A stretch of 64,000 nt of DNA. Source: Gammaproteobacteria bacterium (GTDB taxonomy: Bacteria > Pseudomonadota > Gammaproteobacteria > JAJPIJ01). The notes beneath the pieces are model-generated. The model was not told where the DNA came from, did not search any database, and worked only from the letters and a program-made list of their open reading frames with translations. The position numbers were made by a program, and so were the translations under genes. Position 1 is the stretch's first letter; the number at the start of each line of letters is the position of its first letter. The stretch spans positions 1 to 64,000 of the forward strand of contig JAJVIQ010000023.1 of NCBI GenBank assembly GCA_022071965.1, given 5' to 3'. Shown here piece by piece: positions 17,871-26,450 of this stretch.

Positions 17871-18614
17871 CTAGGTGCGAGTATCGTCGAGGAGCGCGAG
17901 GAATTCCCGGCGCAGGACCGCGTCCTTGAGGAAGGAGCCGCGCATCACGCTGTTGGTCATCCGCGCACCGTTGTCCTTCACCCCTCGCCATTGCATGCAG
18001 AGGTGATCGGCCTCCATGACGATCGCCAGCCCGTCGGGCTGCATGTGTTCCTGAAGCAGGTCGGCGAGACGCGCCACCGCCTCCTCCTGGATCTGCGGCC
18101 GGCTCATCACCCAGTCGGCGAGCCGCGCGTACTTCGACAAGCCGATGAGATTGGAGTGCTCGTTCGGCATGACGCCGACCCACAGCCTGCCGATGATGGG
18201 GCACAGGTGGTGCGAGCAGGCGCTGCGCACGGTCAGCGGTCCGACGATCATCAGCTCGTTGAGATGCTCGACGTTGGGAAAGTCGGTGACGTCCGGCGGC
18301 GGCGTGTAGCGCCCGCGGAACACTTCCTGCAGATACATCCTGGCCACGCGGCGCGCGGTCTCCTGCGTGTTGTGATCGTTGTCGGTATCGATGACGAGGC
18401 TGTCGAGCAGCGCGACCACTTTCGCCTCGACCTCCGACTGCAGCAGCTCGAGCTCACCGCTCCCGATGTAATTGGCGATGTTGTCGTTGGCGTGGAAGCG
18501 CGCCGCCGCCGCGCACAGCCGATCGCGGATGCGGCGGGATATCGGTGCGTCCGCGCCGGCAATTTCGCTGGCCGGGTGCTCGCCCGTCTGCGGGCTCGCC
18601 GGTGTCTGCCTCAT
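17871..18614 (-). CDS. folE: GTP cyclohydrolase I (FolE)
   Basis: The 247-residue enzyme converts GTP to 7,8-dihydroneopterin triphosphate, the entry to folate and pterin synthesis. Zinc ligands C133, H136 and C206 are intact, with NVEHLNELMIVGPL and the late HLCMQWRGVKD. The usual CEHH is CSHH here and is followed by LCPI, a distinct subgroup rather than the housekeeping E. coli type; an extra 40-residue N-terminal extension is present. It heads the folE-BLUF-nnrU run, which hints at a specialised, perhaps light-linked pterin function. Confidence 0.9.
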   Translation of the reverse strand: MRQTPASPQTGEHPASEIAGADAPISRRIRDRLCAAAARFHANDNIANYIGSGELELLQSEVEAKVVALLDSLVIDTDNDHNTQETARRVARMYLQEVFRGRYTPPPDVTDFPNVEHLNELMIVGPLTVRSACSHHLCPIIGRLWVGVMPNEHSNLIGLSKYARLADWVMSRPQIQEEAVARLADLLQEHMQPDGLAIVMEADHLCMQWRGVKDNGARMTNSVMRGSFLKDAVLRREFLALLDDTRT

Positions 18615-18767
18615 CTTGCTGCCCTGTCGCCGGACTCAGCCGGCATGTTAGAACCATTCCCCGGCGAGATCGACCTTGGTGCCGGCGCATGCGGATGCCG
18701 TCTCTGCCCGACCCCATGCCCGGCCCGAAAGCCGGCCCCCGAGGCCGATCGAGAACCGCGCAGCCGG

Positions 18768-19379
18768 CTACCGCGGTGGCGGCGTCAGCCGCGCGTGGCG
18801 CCAGATCAACGTGCGATTGTTGGCCGGCATGGCGCAATCCTGATGGAGCGTCAGACCGGCGGCCCGCGCCAGCGCGTCGACGGCCTCGAAGTCGCGGATG
18901 CCCTCATGTTCGCCCTGCTCCTTCAACCAGCGATCGAAGGCCGCATTGCTGTCGCTGGTGTAGCGACCGCCGTAATTGAAGGGACCATAGACGGCCACCA
19001 CGGCGTCGTCGGTGAGCACCCCGGGCAATGCCGCGAACAGGGCGCGCACGCGCTCCCAGCTCATGATGTGCAGGGTGTTGGCCGAGAAGACCGCGTCATA
19101 CTCCCCGGCCGGCCAGGCGCCGCCGACATCCAGTTCGATCGGCGGCGGCGTGTTCGGCAGACTCGCCTCGCCCAACCAGGCGCGTACGCCGGGGAGGTTC
19201 TCCGGCAGGTCCGTGGCCTGCCATTCCAGGTGCGGCATGGCCGCGGCGAAGTGCACCGCATGCTGGCCGGTGCCGGATCCCACCTCCAGGACCCGGCGAC
19301 AGCGGGCGAAATGCGGTCTCAGCACGGCCAGTAGCGGACCGCGGTTGCGCTCGCACGAGGGCGAGCAGGGTTTGTTCAC
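18768..19379 (-). CDS. DUF938 SAM-dependent methyltransferase
   Basis: A 203-residue class I methyltransferase-like protein of the DUF938 family: NKPCSPSCERNRGPLL at the start, SAM motif I in VLEVGSGTGQHAVHFA, and the family's conserved YGPFNYGGRYTSDSNAAFDRWLK. The substrate is unknown. GTG 19379 gives the start common to the family; a second GTG at 19418 would add 13 residues of unlikely sequence. Confidence 0.85.
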   Translation of the reverse strand: MNKPCSPSCERNRGPLLAVLRPHFARCRRVLEVGSGTGQHAVHFAAAMPHLEWQATDLPENLPGVRAWLGEASLPNTPPPIELDVGGAWPAGEYDAVFSANTLHIMSWERVRALFAALPGVLTDDAVVAVYGPFNYGGRYTSDSNAAFDRWLKEQGEHEGIRDFEAVDALARAAGLTLHQDCAMPANNRTLIWRHARLTPPPR

Positions 19380-19669
19380 GTGCTCTGGATCCCGGTCTCG
19401 TGATCCTCCGCGTCGCACGCGCCCTCCGGCCGCCGCGACGCGCTGATTGCCGGCACCGAGGCCGGGTGCGACCGCCTCACCACCGGGCGGTCGCCCGCGG
19501 ATTATGCGGCTCCCGGGGCCCGGCCCGCCTGCAACCCCGCTCCGCGGGCATGGTCTGAAGGGAGCGGAACGCCGCCGGCGATGACGGAGGCGTTAAGATA
19601 CCAGACCGCGGCCGGCGCCGCCGCACGGTGCCCGCCGGTACGGCAATCAACACGAAGAGACCCTCGATC

Positions 19670-22315
19670 ATGCGTGAAGGCACCCCTCAGACGATATATC
19701 TCAAGGACTACCAGCCGCCCGCATTTCTGATCGACAGCGTCGATCTGGACATCGATCTCCGCGACGAACAGGCGACCGTGCGTGCGGTGCTGGCAGTGCG
19801 CCGCAATCGCGCGTGCGCAGGCGGCCCGGCACCGCTGGTGCTGGACGGCGATGATCTGCAGTTCGTATCGGCCGTCCTCGACGGCACGCCGCTTCCGGCG
19901 CGGGCATTCGAGGCGACCGCACAGCGTTTCCTCCTGCCCGACGCGCCCGATGTGTTCACGCTGGAGACGACGGTACGCATCAGCCCCAGGACCAACACCA
20001 CGCTGAGCGGCCTGTACTGCTCGAAAGACGGCTACTTCACGCAATGCGAAGCCGAGGGCTTCCGCCGCATCACCTATTTCATCGATCGCCCGGACGTGAT
20101 GGCCCGCTATGCGACCACCATCCACGCCGATCGGCGCCGCTATCCGCTGCTGCTCTCCAACGGCAACCTCGCCGACAGCGGCGAGGAGGACACGGGCCGG
20201 CATTGGGCGCGCTGGGTCGACCCGCATCCCAAGCCGAGCTACCTGTTCGCGATGGTGGCGGCGAACCTCGAGGTGCTGGCGGACACCTACCGCACCGTCT
20301 CCGGCCGCACGGTGCAACTGGCCATATATGTGGAACCCGGCAAGCTCGATCAATGCGGATGGGCGATGCAGGCCCTGAAGAAGGCGATGAAATGGGACGA
20401 GGAGGTCTTCGGCCTGGAGGTCGATCTCGACCAGTACATGATCGTGGCCGTCGGCGACTTCAACATGGGGGCGATGGAGAACAAGGGACTCAACATCTTC
20501 AACACCAAGTACGTGCTGGCCCGGCCCGATGTCGCCACGGATCTCGACTATCACAAGATAGACCGCGTGGTGGGGCACGAGTACTTCCACAACTGGACCG
20601 GCAACCGGGTCACCTGCCGCGACTGGTTCCAGCTCTCGCTGAAGGAAGGGCTGACCGTGTTTCGCGACCAGGAGTTCGGCGCCGATCTGTATTCGCGCGG
20701 GGTGGCGCGCGTCCAGCAGGTGCGCGGGCTGCGCACGGTGCAGTTCCCGGAGGACGCCGGGACGATGGCGCACCCGGTGCGGCCGGCCTCCTACATGGAG
20801 ATCAACAATTTCTATACGCCGACCGTCTACGAGAAGGGCGCGGAGGTGGTCCGCATGATTCACACGCTCATCGGCCCGGCCCGCTTCCGCGACGGCATGG
20901 ATATCTACTTCCGGCGACACGACGGCCAGGCGGTCACCTGCGAGGAGTTCGTGCGCGCGATGCAGGATGCCTCGGGGGTGGACCTGGGGCAGTTCATGCG
21001 CTGGTACGACCAGGCCGGCACACCGACGCTGCACGTCACCGACGAGTATGATCGTCACAGCGGTCGCTATACGCTGCGGGTGCGCCAGTCCTGCCCGTCC
21101 ACGCCGGGCCAGGCCGAAAAGCTCCCGTTCCACATTCCATTCACCGTCGCCCTGCTGGGCGGCGATGGCGCGATGCTGCCGCTGCAGGTCGCGGGCGAAC
21201 CCCACGCCGCGGACCGGGAGCGCGTGTTGTCGGTGACGCAGGCCGAGCAGTTGATCGTATTCGAGAACGTCGCGGAACGGCCGGTTCCGTCGCTGCTGCG
21301 GCGCTTCTCCGCGCCGGTCAGGCTCGAGTACGAATACACCGACGAACAACTCACCCTGCTGATGAGCCATGACAGCGATCCGTTCAGCCGCTGGGAGGCC
21401 GGGCAGCGGCTCGCCACCGGTATGCTGCTGCGCGGCGCGGAGACCGTGCGCAGCGGCGGCGAGGCCGCCGTGCCGCATCGGATCATCGACGCCTTCCGCC
21501 GGATGCTCGCCGGCGCAGAGGCCGATCCCGCGTTCGCCGCCGAGGCCATCTCCCTGCCGGCCGAAAGCGTGCTCGCCGAACAGATGCAGATGGTCGATCC
21601 GGACGCGCTGCACGCCGCGTGCCGCCAGGTACGCGCGGCGCTCGCGCACTCGCTGCGCGCGCAGTGGCTGGCGACCTACGAATCCTGCCGGCTCACGGGC
21701 GCGTACAGTCCGGACGCCGCGTCGGCCGGACGGCGCGCCCTGCGCAACACCTGCCTCGGCTACCTGGCGGAGCTCCAGGATCCGTCGATCTACGCGCTCT
21801 GCCTGAGGCAGTTCGAGGAGGCAGACAACATGACCGACACGATGGCGGCGCTGTCGATCCTCGCCAACCATGACTGCGCCGAGCGCGTCCACGCGCTGGG
21901 CGCGTTCTACGAGCGCTGGAAGGCGGAGGCGCTGATCGTGGACAAATGGCTGTCGGTGCAGGCGACCTCGCGGCTGCCCGACACGCTCGATCGCGTCCGG
22001 CGGCTGCTGTCGCATCCGGCCTTCGAACTGCGCAATCCCAACAAGGTCTATTCGCTGATCCGCGGCTTCACCGGCGCCAATCACGTACGGTTTCACGCGC
22101 GGGACGGCCGCGGTTACGCGTTCGCCGCCGATCAGATCATCGCCCTGGACCGGATCAATCCCCAGGTCGCCGCGCGGATTGCGCGCTGCTTCGATCGCTG
22201 GAAGCGCTTCGACGGCGCACGCCAGGGCAGTGCGCGCGCGCAACTCGAGCGCATCCGCGCGGTCCCCGGCCTGTCCCGCGACGTCGGGGAGGTCGTCGCG
22301 CGCGCGCTCGCCTGA
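19670..22315 (+). CDS. pepN: aminopeptidase N (M1 family, PepN)
   Basis: An 881-residue cytosolic zinc aminopeptidase. The exopeptidase motif G267AMEN271 and the zinc site H303-E304-x2-H307 with E326 eighteen residues later are intact (HEYFHNWTGNRVTCRDWFQLSLKEG split at positions 303-327). The length and C-terminal helical domain match proteobacterial PepN. Start chosen at ATG 19670; a TAAGAT hexamer at 19594-19599 could be its -10. Confidence 0.95.
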   Translation: MREGTPQTIYLKDYQPPAFLIDSVDLDIDLRDEQATVRAVLAVRRNRACAGGPAPLVLDGDDLQFVSAVLDGTPLPARAFEATAQRFLLPDAPDVFTLETTVRISPRTNTTLSGLYCSKDGYFTQCEAEGFRRITYFIDRPDVMARYATTIHADRRRYPLLLSNGNLADSGEEDTGRHWARWVDPHPKPSYLFAMVAANLEVLADTYRTVSGRTVQLAIYVEPGKLDQCGWAMQALKKAMKWDEEVFGLEVDLDQYMIVAVGDFNMGAMENKGLNIFNTKYVLARPDVATDLDYHKIDRVVGHEYFHNWTGNRVTCRDWFQLSLKEGLTVFRDQEFGADLYSRGVARVQQVRGLRTVQFPEDAGTMAHPVRPASYMEINNFYTPTVYEKGAEVVRMIHTLIGPARFRDGMDIYFRRHDGQAVTCEEFVRAMQDASGVDLGQFMRWYDQAGTPTLHVTDEYDRHSGRYTLRVRQSCPSTPGQAEKLPFHIPFTVALLGGDGAMLPLQVAGEPHAADRERVLSVTQAEQLIVFENVAERPVPSLLRRFSAPVRLEYEYTDEQLTLLMSHDSDPFSRWEAGQRLATGMLLRGAETVRSGGEAAVPHRIIDAFRRMLAGAEADPAFAAEAISLPAESVLAEQMQMVDPDALHAACRQVRAALAHSLRAQWLATYESCRLTGAYSPDAASAGRRALRNTCLGYLAELQDPSIYALCLRQFEEADNMTDTMAALSILANHDCAERVHALGAFYERWKAEALIVDKWLSVQATSRLPDTLDRVRRLLSHPAFELRNPNKVYSLIRGFTGANHVRFHARDGRGYAFAADQIIALDRINPQVAARIARCFDRWKRFDGARQGSARAQLERIRAVPGLSRDVGEVVARALA

Positions 22316-22345
22316 GCCGCGGGCGATCGATCGCCGCCGGCTTGC

Positions 22346-23971
22346 TCAGGCGCTGCGGAAGCGCGTGACGCGCGAGAACAGGATCGCGGCGAACGGGACC
22401 AGCAGATAGATCCCCATCTGCACCAGCATCAGCTCCCCGAGCCGGCTGTAGTCCTCCGGAACCTGTACGGCGCCGGTCGCCGGGTCGGTGATCTCGCGGG
22501 TGACGACGAAGATCTCGTTGAGGTACTTGGTGCCGAGCTGGCTCGCCGACAGCGCAAGGTTGGTGAACGACGCCATGACCGCAAAGTAGGTCGCCTTCAG
22601 ATTGGCGGGCGCGGAGTTGGCGATCCAGGCCAGCATCGGAATCATGGAGATCTGACCGAGCGGTGATTCCAGCGCCGTGTTCACCAGCGCGATGAACCTC
22701 GCGTCCACCACCCCGCCGGTATGGGCGGCGGTCCACTCGTGCAGGCCGTAATACATGGCCACCATGGGCAGCGAGAGCAGGAAGCCCACCAGCGTGAGGA
22801 AACCGATGACATAGGCGATGGAGCGCTCGGCCATGAAGCGGCGGAAGATGAACATCCCCACGAGCGTCAGCGTGCTGCCTATGAGATCGAGCACCGAGAA
22901 GAAGTGCTGATCGAACTTCAGCTTGTCGATCATCCACCAGCTCACTCCCGGACCGACCCCTGGCGTGGCGCGAAACATGAAAATGACCACCGCAGTGCCG
23001 ATGAGCGTGGCCCGCGCCGCGGGCGCGAGCGCACGGGTGAGCCGGACGATGAGAAACATCACGATCGCGAGCGAACCGAGGAAGACGATCTCCTCCTTGT
23101 AGGAGTTGCCGCCGAGACCGGTCGAGAGAGTGAAGATCACGAACACGAGGCTGCCGCCGAGGATCATCCAGTTGGGCGTGGTGGGTTCGCCGCGGTCGCT
23201 CAGTTTCGCCTCCACCTGGCGTTCGTCGAAACCCAATGCCCGCAGCCGCGCGCGTTGGCGCCGCTTCAGCACGCCGGCGGCGACGACACCGAGCACCGAG
23301 ATGAGCGGGATCACCATCGCCATCCAGTACACCTGCTCGTAGATCTTCACGACCTCCCCGACGGGCTTCTCGGTGACGCCGGAGAACATCCACAGGTTGA
23401 TGAACGACACCAGCACGCTGCCCCCGATGATGGCGACGCGGCCCAGGGTCTGCATGGTGGTGTGCATGAGCTTGCGCGCGCCGGCCTCCACCGGGTGCCC
23501 CCGCTCGTCCACGAACGGCACCGCCTCGACCGTCATCGCGTCGGCCACCGCATCCTGGATCACGTAGCCGACGGGCGCGAGCAGCGCGCCGATGACGTAC
23601 CAGACGTTGGCGGGGAGGATCGCCGTCATGGCCTCGCGGTGGCCGATCAAACCCACCATGACGAGCAGGCTGCAGGCGATGAGACTCGCCCCGAGGTAGA
23701 CGAGCAGGCCTTTCCAGCGCCAGATGAGGTCGACGAGGTGCCCGAGCGGCATCTTCAGCGCCCAGGGAATGCCGGCCCAGAACCCCAGCGCTGCCAGGAA
23801 CTCCGCCGAGAGACTCAGGTAATCCTTGACGAAGAATCCGGTGACGATGCCGGTCAGCCCCGACACGCCCGCCGCCATGTAGACCATCAACGGCGGCAGA
23901 TATGACAGGCGCATGTCGCGCCCGAGGGAGAGTATGTTGCGGTCTATCCAGTCATACGTCGCGCGAAGCAT
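22346..23971 (-). CDS. multi-spanning MFS-like transporter, possibly folate/biopterin-transporter-like
   Basis: A 541-residue protein with about twelve hydrophobic helices. The first part reads GFFVKDYLSLSAEFLAALGFWAGIPW, then LKMPLGHLVDLIWRWKGLLVYLGA, which resembles the N-terminal half of BT1/FBT-type folate-pteridine carriers, with the PW and K-(P) signature; the remainder is less typical and has longer loops. I am confident of a transporter in the inner membrane, not of its substrate. It is convergent to pepN. A pterin role would fit the folE gene 4 kb away but is not shown. Confidence 0.65.
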   Translation of the reverse strand: MLRATYDWIDRNILSLGRDMRLSYLPPLMVYMAAGVSGLTGIVTGFFVKDYLSLSAEFLAALGFWAGIPWALKMPLGHLVDLIWRWKGLLVYLGASLIACSLLVMVGLIGHREAMTAILPANVWYVIGALLAPVGYVIQDAVADAMTVEAVPFVDERGHPVEAGARKLMHTTMQTLGRVAIIGGSVLVSFINLWMFSGVTEKPVGEVVKIYEQVYWMAMVIPLISVLGVVAAGVLKRRQRARLRALGFDERQVEAKLSDRGEPTTPNWMILGGSLVFVIFTLSTGLGGNSYKEEIVFLGSLAIVMFLIVRLTRALAPAARATLIGTAVVIFMFRATPGVGPGVSWWMIDKLKFDQHFFSVLDLIGSTLTLVGMFIFRRFMAERSIAYVIGFLTLVGFLLSLPMVAMYYGLHEWTAAHTGGVVDARFIALVNTALESPLGQISMIPMLAWIANSAPANLKATYFAVMASFTNLALSASQLGTKYLNEIFVVTREITDPATGAVQVPEDYSRLGELMLVQMGIYLLVPFAAILFSRVTRFRSA

Positions 23972-24086
23972 GCGGCTTTCCCGTTGTTGCCGGCCTGAGT
24001 GTAACCCACGGCAACTGGGCGCGCCGGGGCGCCGCCCGGCCACCTCCGGCGCGCCCCGCATTCGGCCGGCGGGCGGCGGCCGGGAT

Positions 24087-24746
24087 TCACACCCGGCGCA
24101 GCCGCCACGCCGTCTCGGCGAGGGAGGTCAGACCGCGGCTGCGGAATTTCGGCTCGTCCTGGATGATCTCCTCGCTCTGCAGCAATTCCACCCGGTTCGA
24201 ACCGGCATACAACGCGCGCACCTCCGCGGCGGTGACCGGGAACGGCGGCCCGTCCATCTGCGCCTGGTCGTAATCGAGGGTCACCAGCAGGGTCTGCGCG
24301 CCGGCCGGCAGCAGCGCCGCCATGTGCGCCGCGTAGGCGGCACGCGCCGGCGCAGGCAGCGCGACCAGGGCGGCACGGTCGAACGCCGCCGCCACGCCGT
24401 CAATGTGGCCCGGCCGCAGATCGAAGAAATCGCCGACGAGCAGCGAGATCCCGCCGCCGTGGAAATGCTCGAAGTCGCCCTCGCGACGGCGTGACATCGC
24501 CGTGAGTCCGTTCTCTTCGGCAAAGGCCTGCGCCGCCTTGCGGGAGAGCTCGACCCCTGTGACCTCGAAGCCCGCATCACGCAGCCAGAGCATGTCGCGG
24601 CTCTTGCCGCAGAGCGGGACGAAGACGCCCGCGCCCGGGGGCAATGCCAGCGACGGCCAATAGCGGGGAAGATAGCGATGGACCGCCTGCTGATGGAAGC
24701 CGGTCTCGCCGCGTTCCCACCGCTCCAGCCAGAACTCGTGATTCAT
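24087..24746 (-). CDS. tpm: thiopurine S-methyltransferase (TPMT family)
   Basis: A 219-residue class I methyltransferase. The family start FWLERWERGETGFHQQAVHRYL, the SAM-binding VFVPLCGKSRDMLWLRDAGFEVTGVELS and the later FDRAALVALP are characteristic of bacterial Tpm. In bacteria such enzymes methylate selenium, tellurium or sulfur compounds and thiopurines. ATG 24746 was preferred over the in-frame ATG three codons upstream. Confidence 0.9.
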   Translation of the reverse strand: MNHEFWLERWERGETGFHQQAVHRYLPRYWPSLALPPGAGVFVPLCGKSRDMLWLRDAGFEVTGVELSRKAAQAFAEENGLTAMSRRREGDFEHFHGGGISLLVGDFFDLRPGHIDGVAAAFDRAALVALPAPARAAYAAHMAALLPAGAQTLLVTLDYDQAQMDGPPFPVTAAEVRALYAGSNRVELLQSEEIIQDEPKFRSRGLTSLAETAWRLRRV

Positions 24747-24851
24747 GCCGCGCAACTCCGGGTGGATTTACGCGCTGCCGGTGACTCGACCAGCGCTCGC
24801 GGGCCCGGCCGAGGCGTGACGATCGTACTCGCGGCGCCCGCCGGCCGAAAC

Positions 24852-24876
24852 AAAAACCCCGCCGTGGGGCGGGGTC
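24852..24876 (-). terminator. Rho-independent terminator of the cold-shock gene
   Basis: On the minus strand a CCCCGCC / GGCGGGG stem with a four-base loop is followed by TTTTTG, about 50 bases after the csp stop. It ends the csp transcript and separates it from tpm. Confidence 0.85.
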
Positions 24877-24923
24877 TCAACTCGACTCTCTGCGTTTGAA
24901 CCTATTTGCGCTGTTCTTCTGTG

Positions 24924-25127
24924 TCAGGCAGCTTGGACGTTCTCGGCAGAGGGACCCTTCGGGGTTTGCTTGAGTTCGAAAGTGACCTGCTGGCCCTCAC
25001 TCAACGTCCGGAAACCCGTTCCCTTGATGGCGGTGTGATGCACGAAAACATCCTTGCCGCCATTGGACGGAGTAATGAAGCCAAAGCCCTTTGCGTCATT
25101 GAACCACTTCACGGTGCCTGTCAGCAT
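24924..25127 (-). CDS. CspA family cold-shock protein
   Basis: A 67-residue single-domain OB-fold RNA chaperone: [18 protein letters not shown] carries RNP1 (KGFGFI), and DVFVHHTAI carries RNP2 (VFVHH). It binds single-stranded RNA/DNA and melts mRNA structure. A good ribosome binding site (GAGGTAAG) precedes the ATG, and a strong terminator follows. The 386-bp upstream region is less GC-rich than the surroundings and could hold a long, structured leader as in other csp genes, though no cold box was identified. Confidence 0.95.
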   Translation of the reverse strand: MLTGTVKWFNDAKGFGFITPSNGGKDVFVHHTAIKGTGFRTLSEGQQVTFELKQTPKGPSAENVQAA

Positions 25128-25497
25128 GAAACTTACCTCACGTTGTTGAACTGAACTGAAACGGCAGGTCGTACCTGACTAGAGCAATGACCGGGAGTGA
25201 CTGCCGTTCCAACGGAGGGACTTCCGAACATGACCGCAAGGACGCACTGCTGGAAAAAAGATACACCACTTGAAATCACAGTTCCACACCTTTTCTGCGT
25301 GACTCCTTGATCGCCGGCCGGAAAGGCGGAGGGGTCGAGGTGCCGGCGGCCGGTCTCGGGCTCCCTCGATGGATCCATCGATTCCGAATGCTCTCGACAT
25401 AATTTTTCGGATTTTTCGAAGCCCGGGGGGCCGATTTCGAGGTTCGCGCCGATGGCGGGCGGCACGCCGGACGGTCATACTGCACATAGCCCACATC
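25128..25497. promoter_or_regulatory. divergent csp / Bax-inhibitor intergenic region
   Basis: About 370 bases with mixed composition. The minus strand likely carries the csp promoter and leader; the plus strand has CATAAT at 25398-25403 that may be the -10 of the Bax inhibitor gene. Short open frames here on the minus strand lack ribosome binding sites and are not considered genes. Confidence 0.4.
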
Positions 25498-25513
25498 AAG
25501 GAGGCCATCAGCC

Positions 25514-26200
25514 ATGGCAACCCCCTACCGTGCGCCCGGGCGGGTCATCACCGCACCGGCGCCGTCCGTTCTCAGCACCAACCGGGTGCTGCGCAACACC
25601 TACCTGCTGCTGGCGCTGACGCTCGGCTTCAGCGCCGTGACCGCCGGGGTGGCGATGTCCACCAACATGCGGCCGCTCGGCCTGCTGCCAACGCTGCTCG
25701 GCTATTTCGGGCTGCTGTTCCTCACCCAGTACCTGCGCAACAGCGCATGGGGACTGCTGTCCGTGTTCGCCCTGACGGGCTTCATGGGGCTGACCCTGGG
25801 TCCCCTGCTCAATGCGTACATGGGCGCGTTCGCCAACGGCCCGCAGCTGGTCGCGATGGCCTTCGGCGGCACCGCCGCGGTGTTTGTCGGCCTCTCGGCC
25901 TACGCCCTGACCACCCGCCGCGACTTCAGCTTCATGGGCGGTCTGCTGTTCGCGGGCATACTCGTCGCCTTCCTCGCCGGTCTGGCGGCGTATTTCTTCG
26001 AGATGCCGGCCCTGTCGCTGGCGGTCTCCGCGCTCTTCGTGATGCTCATGGCCGGTCTCATCCTGTTCGAGACCAGCGCCATCGTGCACGGCGGCGAGAC
26101 CAACTACATCATGGCCACGGTGAGCCTGTACGTGGCCCTCTACAACATGTTCACCAGCCTGCTGCACCTGCTCGGCTTCTTCGGGGGCGGCGAGGAGTAG
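25514..26200 (+). CDS. Bax inhibitor-1/YccA family membrane protein
   Basis: A 228-residue protein with seven hydrophobic helices and BI-1 motifs: LRNTYLLLALTLGFSAVTAGVA, the FMGLTLGPLL and the C-terminal ETNYIMATVSLYVALYNMFTSLLHLLG. The acidic pore residues expected of TMBIM channels are present near FETSAIVHGGE. E. coli YccA modulates FtsH; YbhL and related proteins are Ca2+-leak-channel-like. It has the clear ribosome binding site AAGGAGG (25498-25504) and its own terminator, so it is a single-gene unit. Confidence 0.92.
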   Translation: MATPYRAPGRVITAPAPSVLSTNRVLRNTYLLLALTLGFSAVTAGVAMSTNMRPLGLLPTLLGYFGLLFLTQYLRNSAWGLLSVFALTGFMGLTLGPLLNAYMGAFANGPQLVAMAFGGTAAVFVGLSAYALTTRRDFSFMGGLLFAGILVAFLAGLAAYFFEMPALSLAVSALFVMLMAGLILFETSAIVHGGETNYIMATVSLYVALYNMFTSLLHLLGFFGGGEE

Positions 26201-26231
26201 GCAGTAGCCGTACCTTCTCTCCAGCATTGAA

Positions 26232-26261
26232 CGGCCGGCCGTCGCGCCGGCCGCTTTTTTT
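26232..26261 (+). terminator. Rho-independent terminator of the Bax inhibitor gene
   Basis: A perfect 8-bp stem CGGCCGGC / GCCGGCCG with a six-base loop is followed by a run of seven T, 31 bases after the stop codon. Confidence 0.9.
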
Positions 26262-26450
26262 GCCACTGCCGGGATCGTCCGTGGCCAGCCGGGACGGAAC
26301 GGACACCGCGCCGGCCACCCCATGCATGGATGCACGCGCGGCCATCTCGCTCGGCTCAGGGCCATCAGCCAGCCTGCCGGCAGCGGGTCGGCGCGCGACG
26401 ATGCGCTAAGATCCGCGGGTTCCCCGTCCTGGCCCCGTCGCCTTGCGATA

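Noticed and set aside
19502-22243. Minus-strand frame of 913 codons opposite pepN
   Set aside because: pepN has the intact zinc site and exopeptidase motif; the opposite frame has no domain-like pattern.
25179-25520. Minus-strand small frames upstream of the cold-shock gene
   Set aside because: They overlap each other in different frames, have no ribosome binding site and lie where the csp leader is expected.
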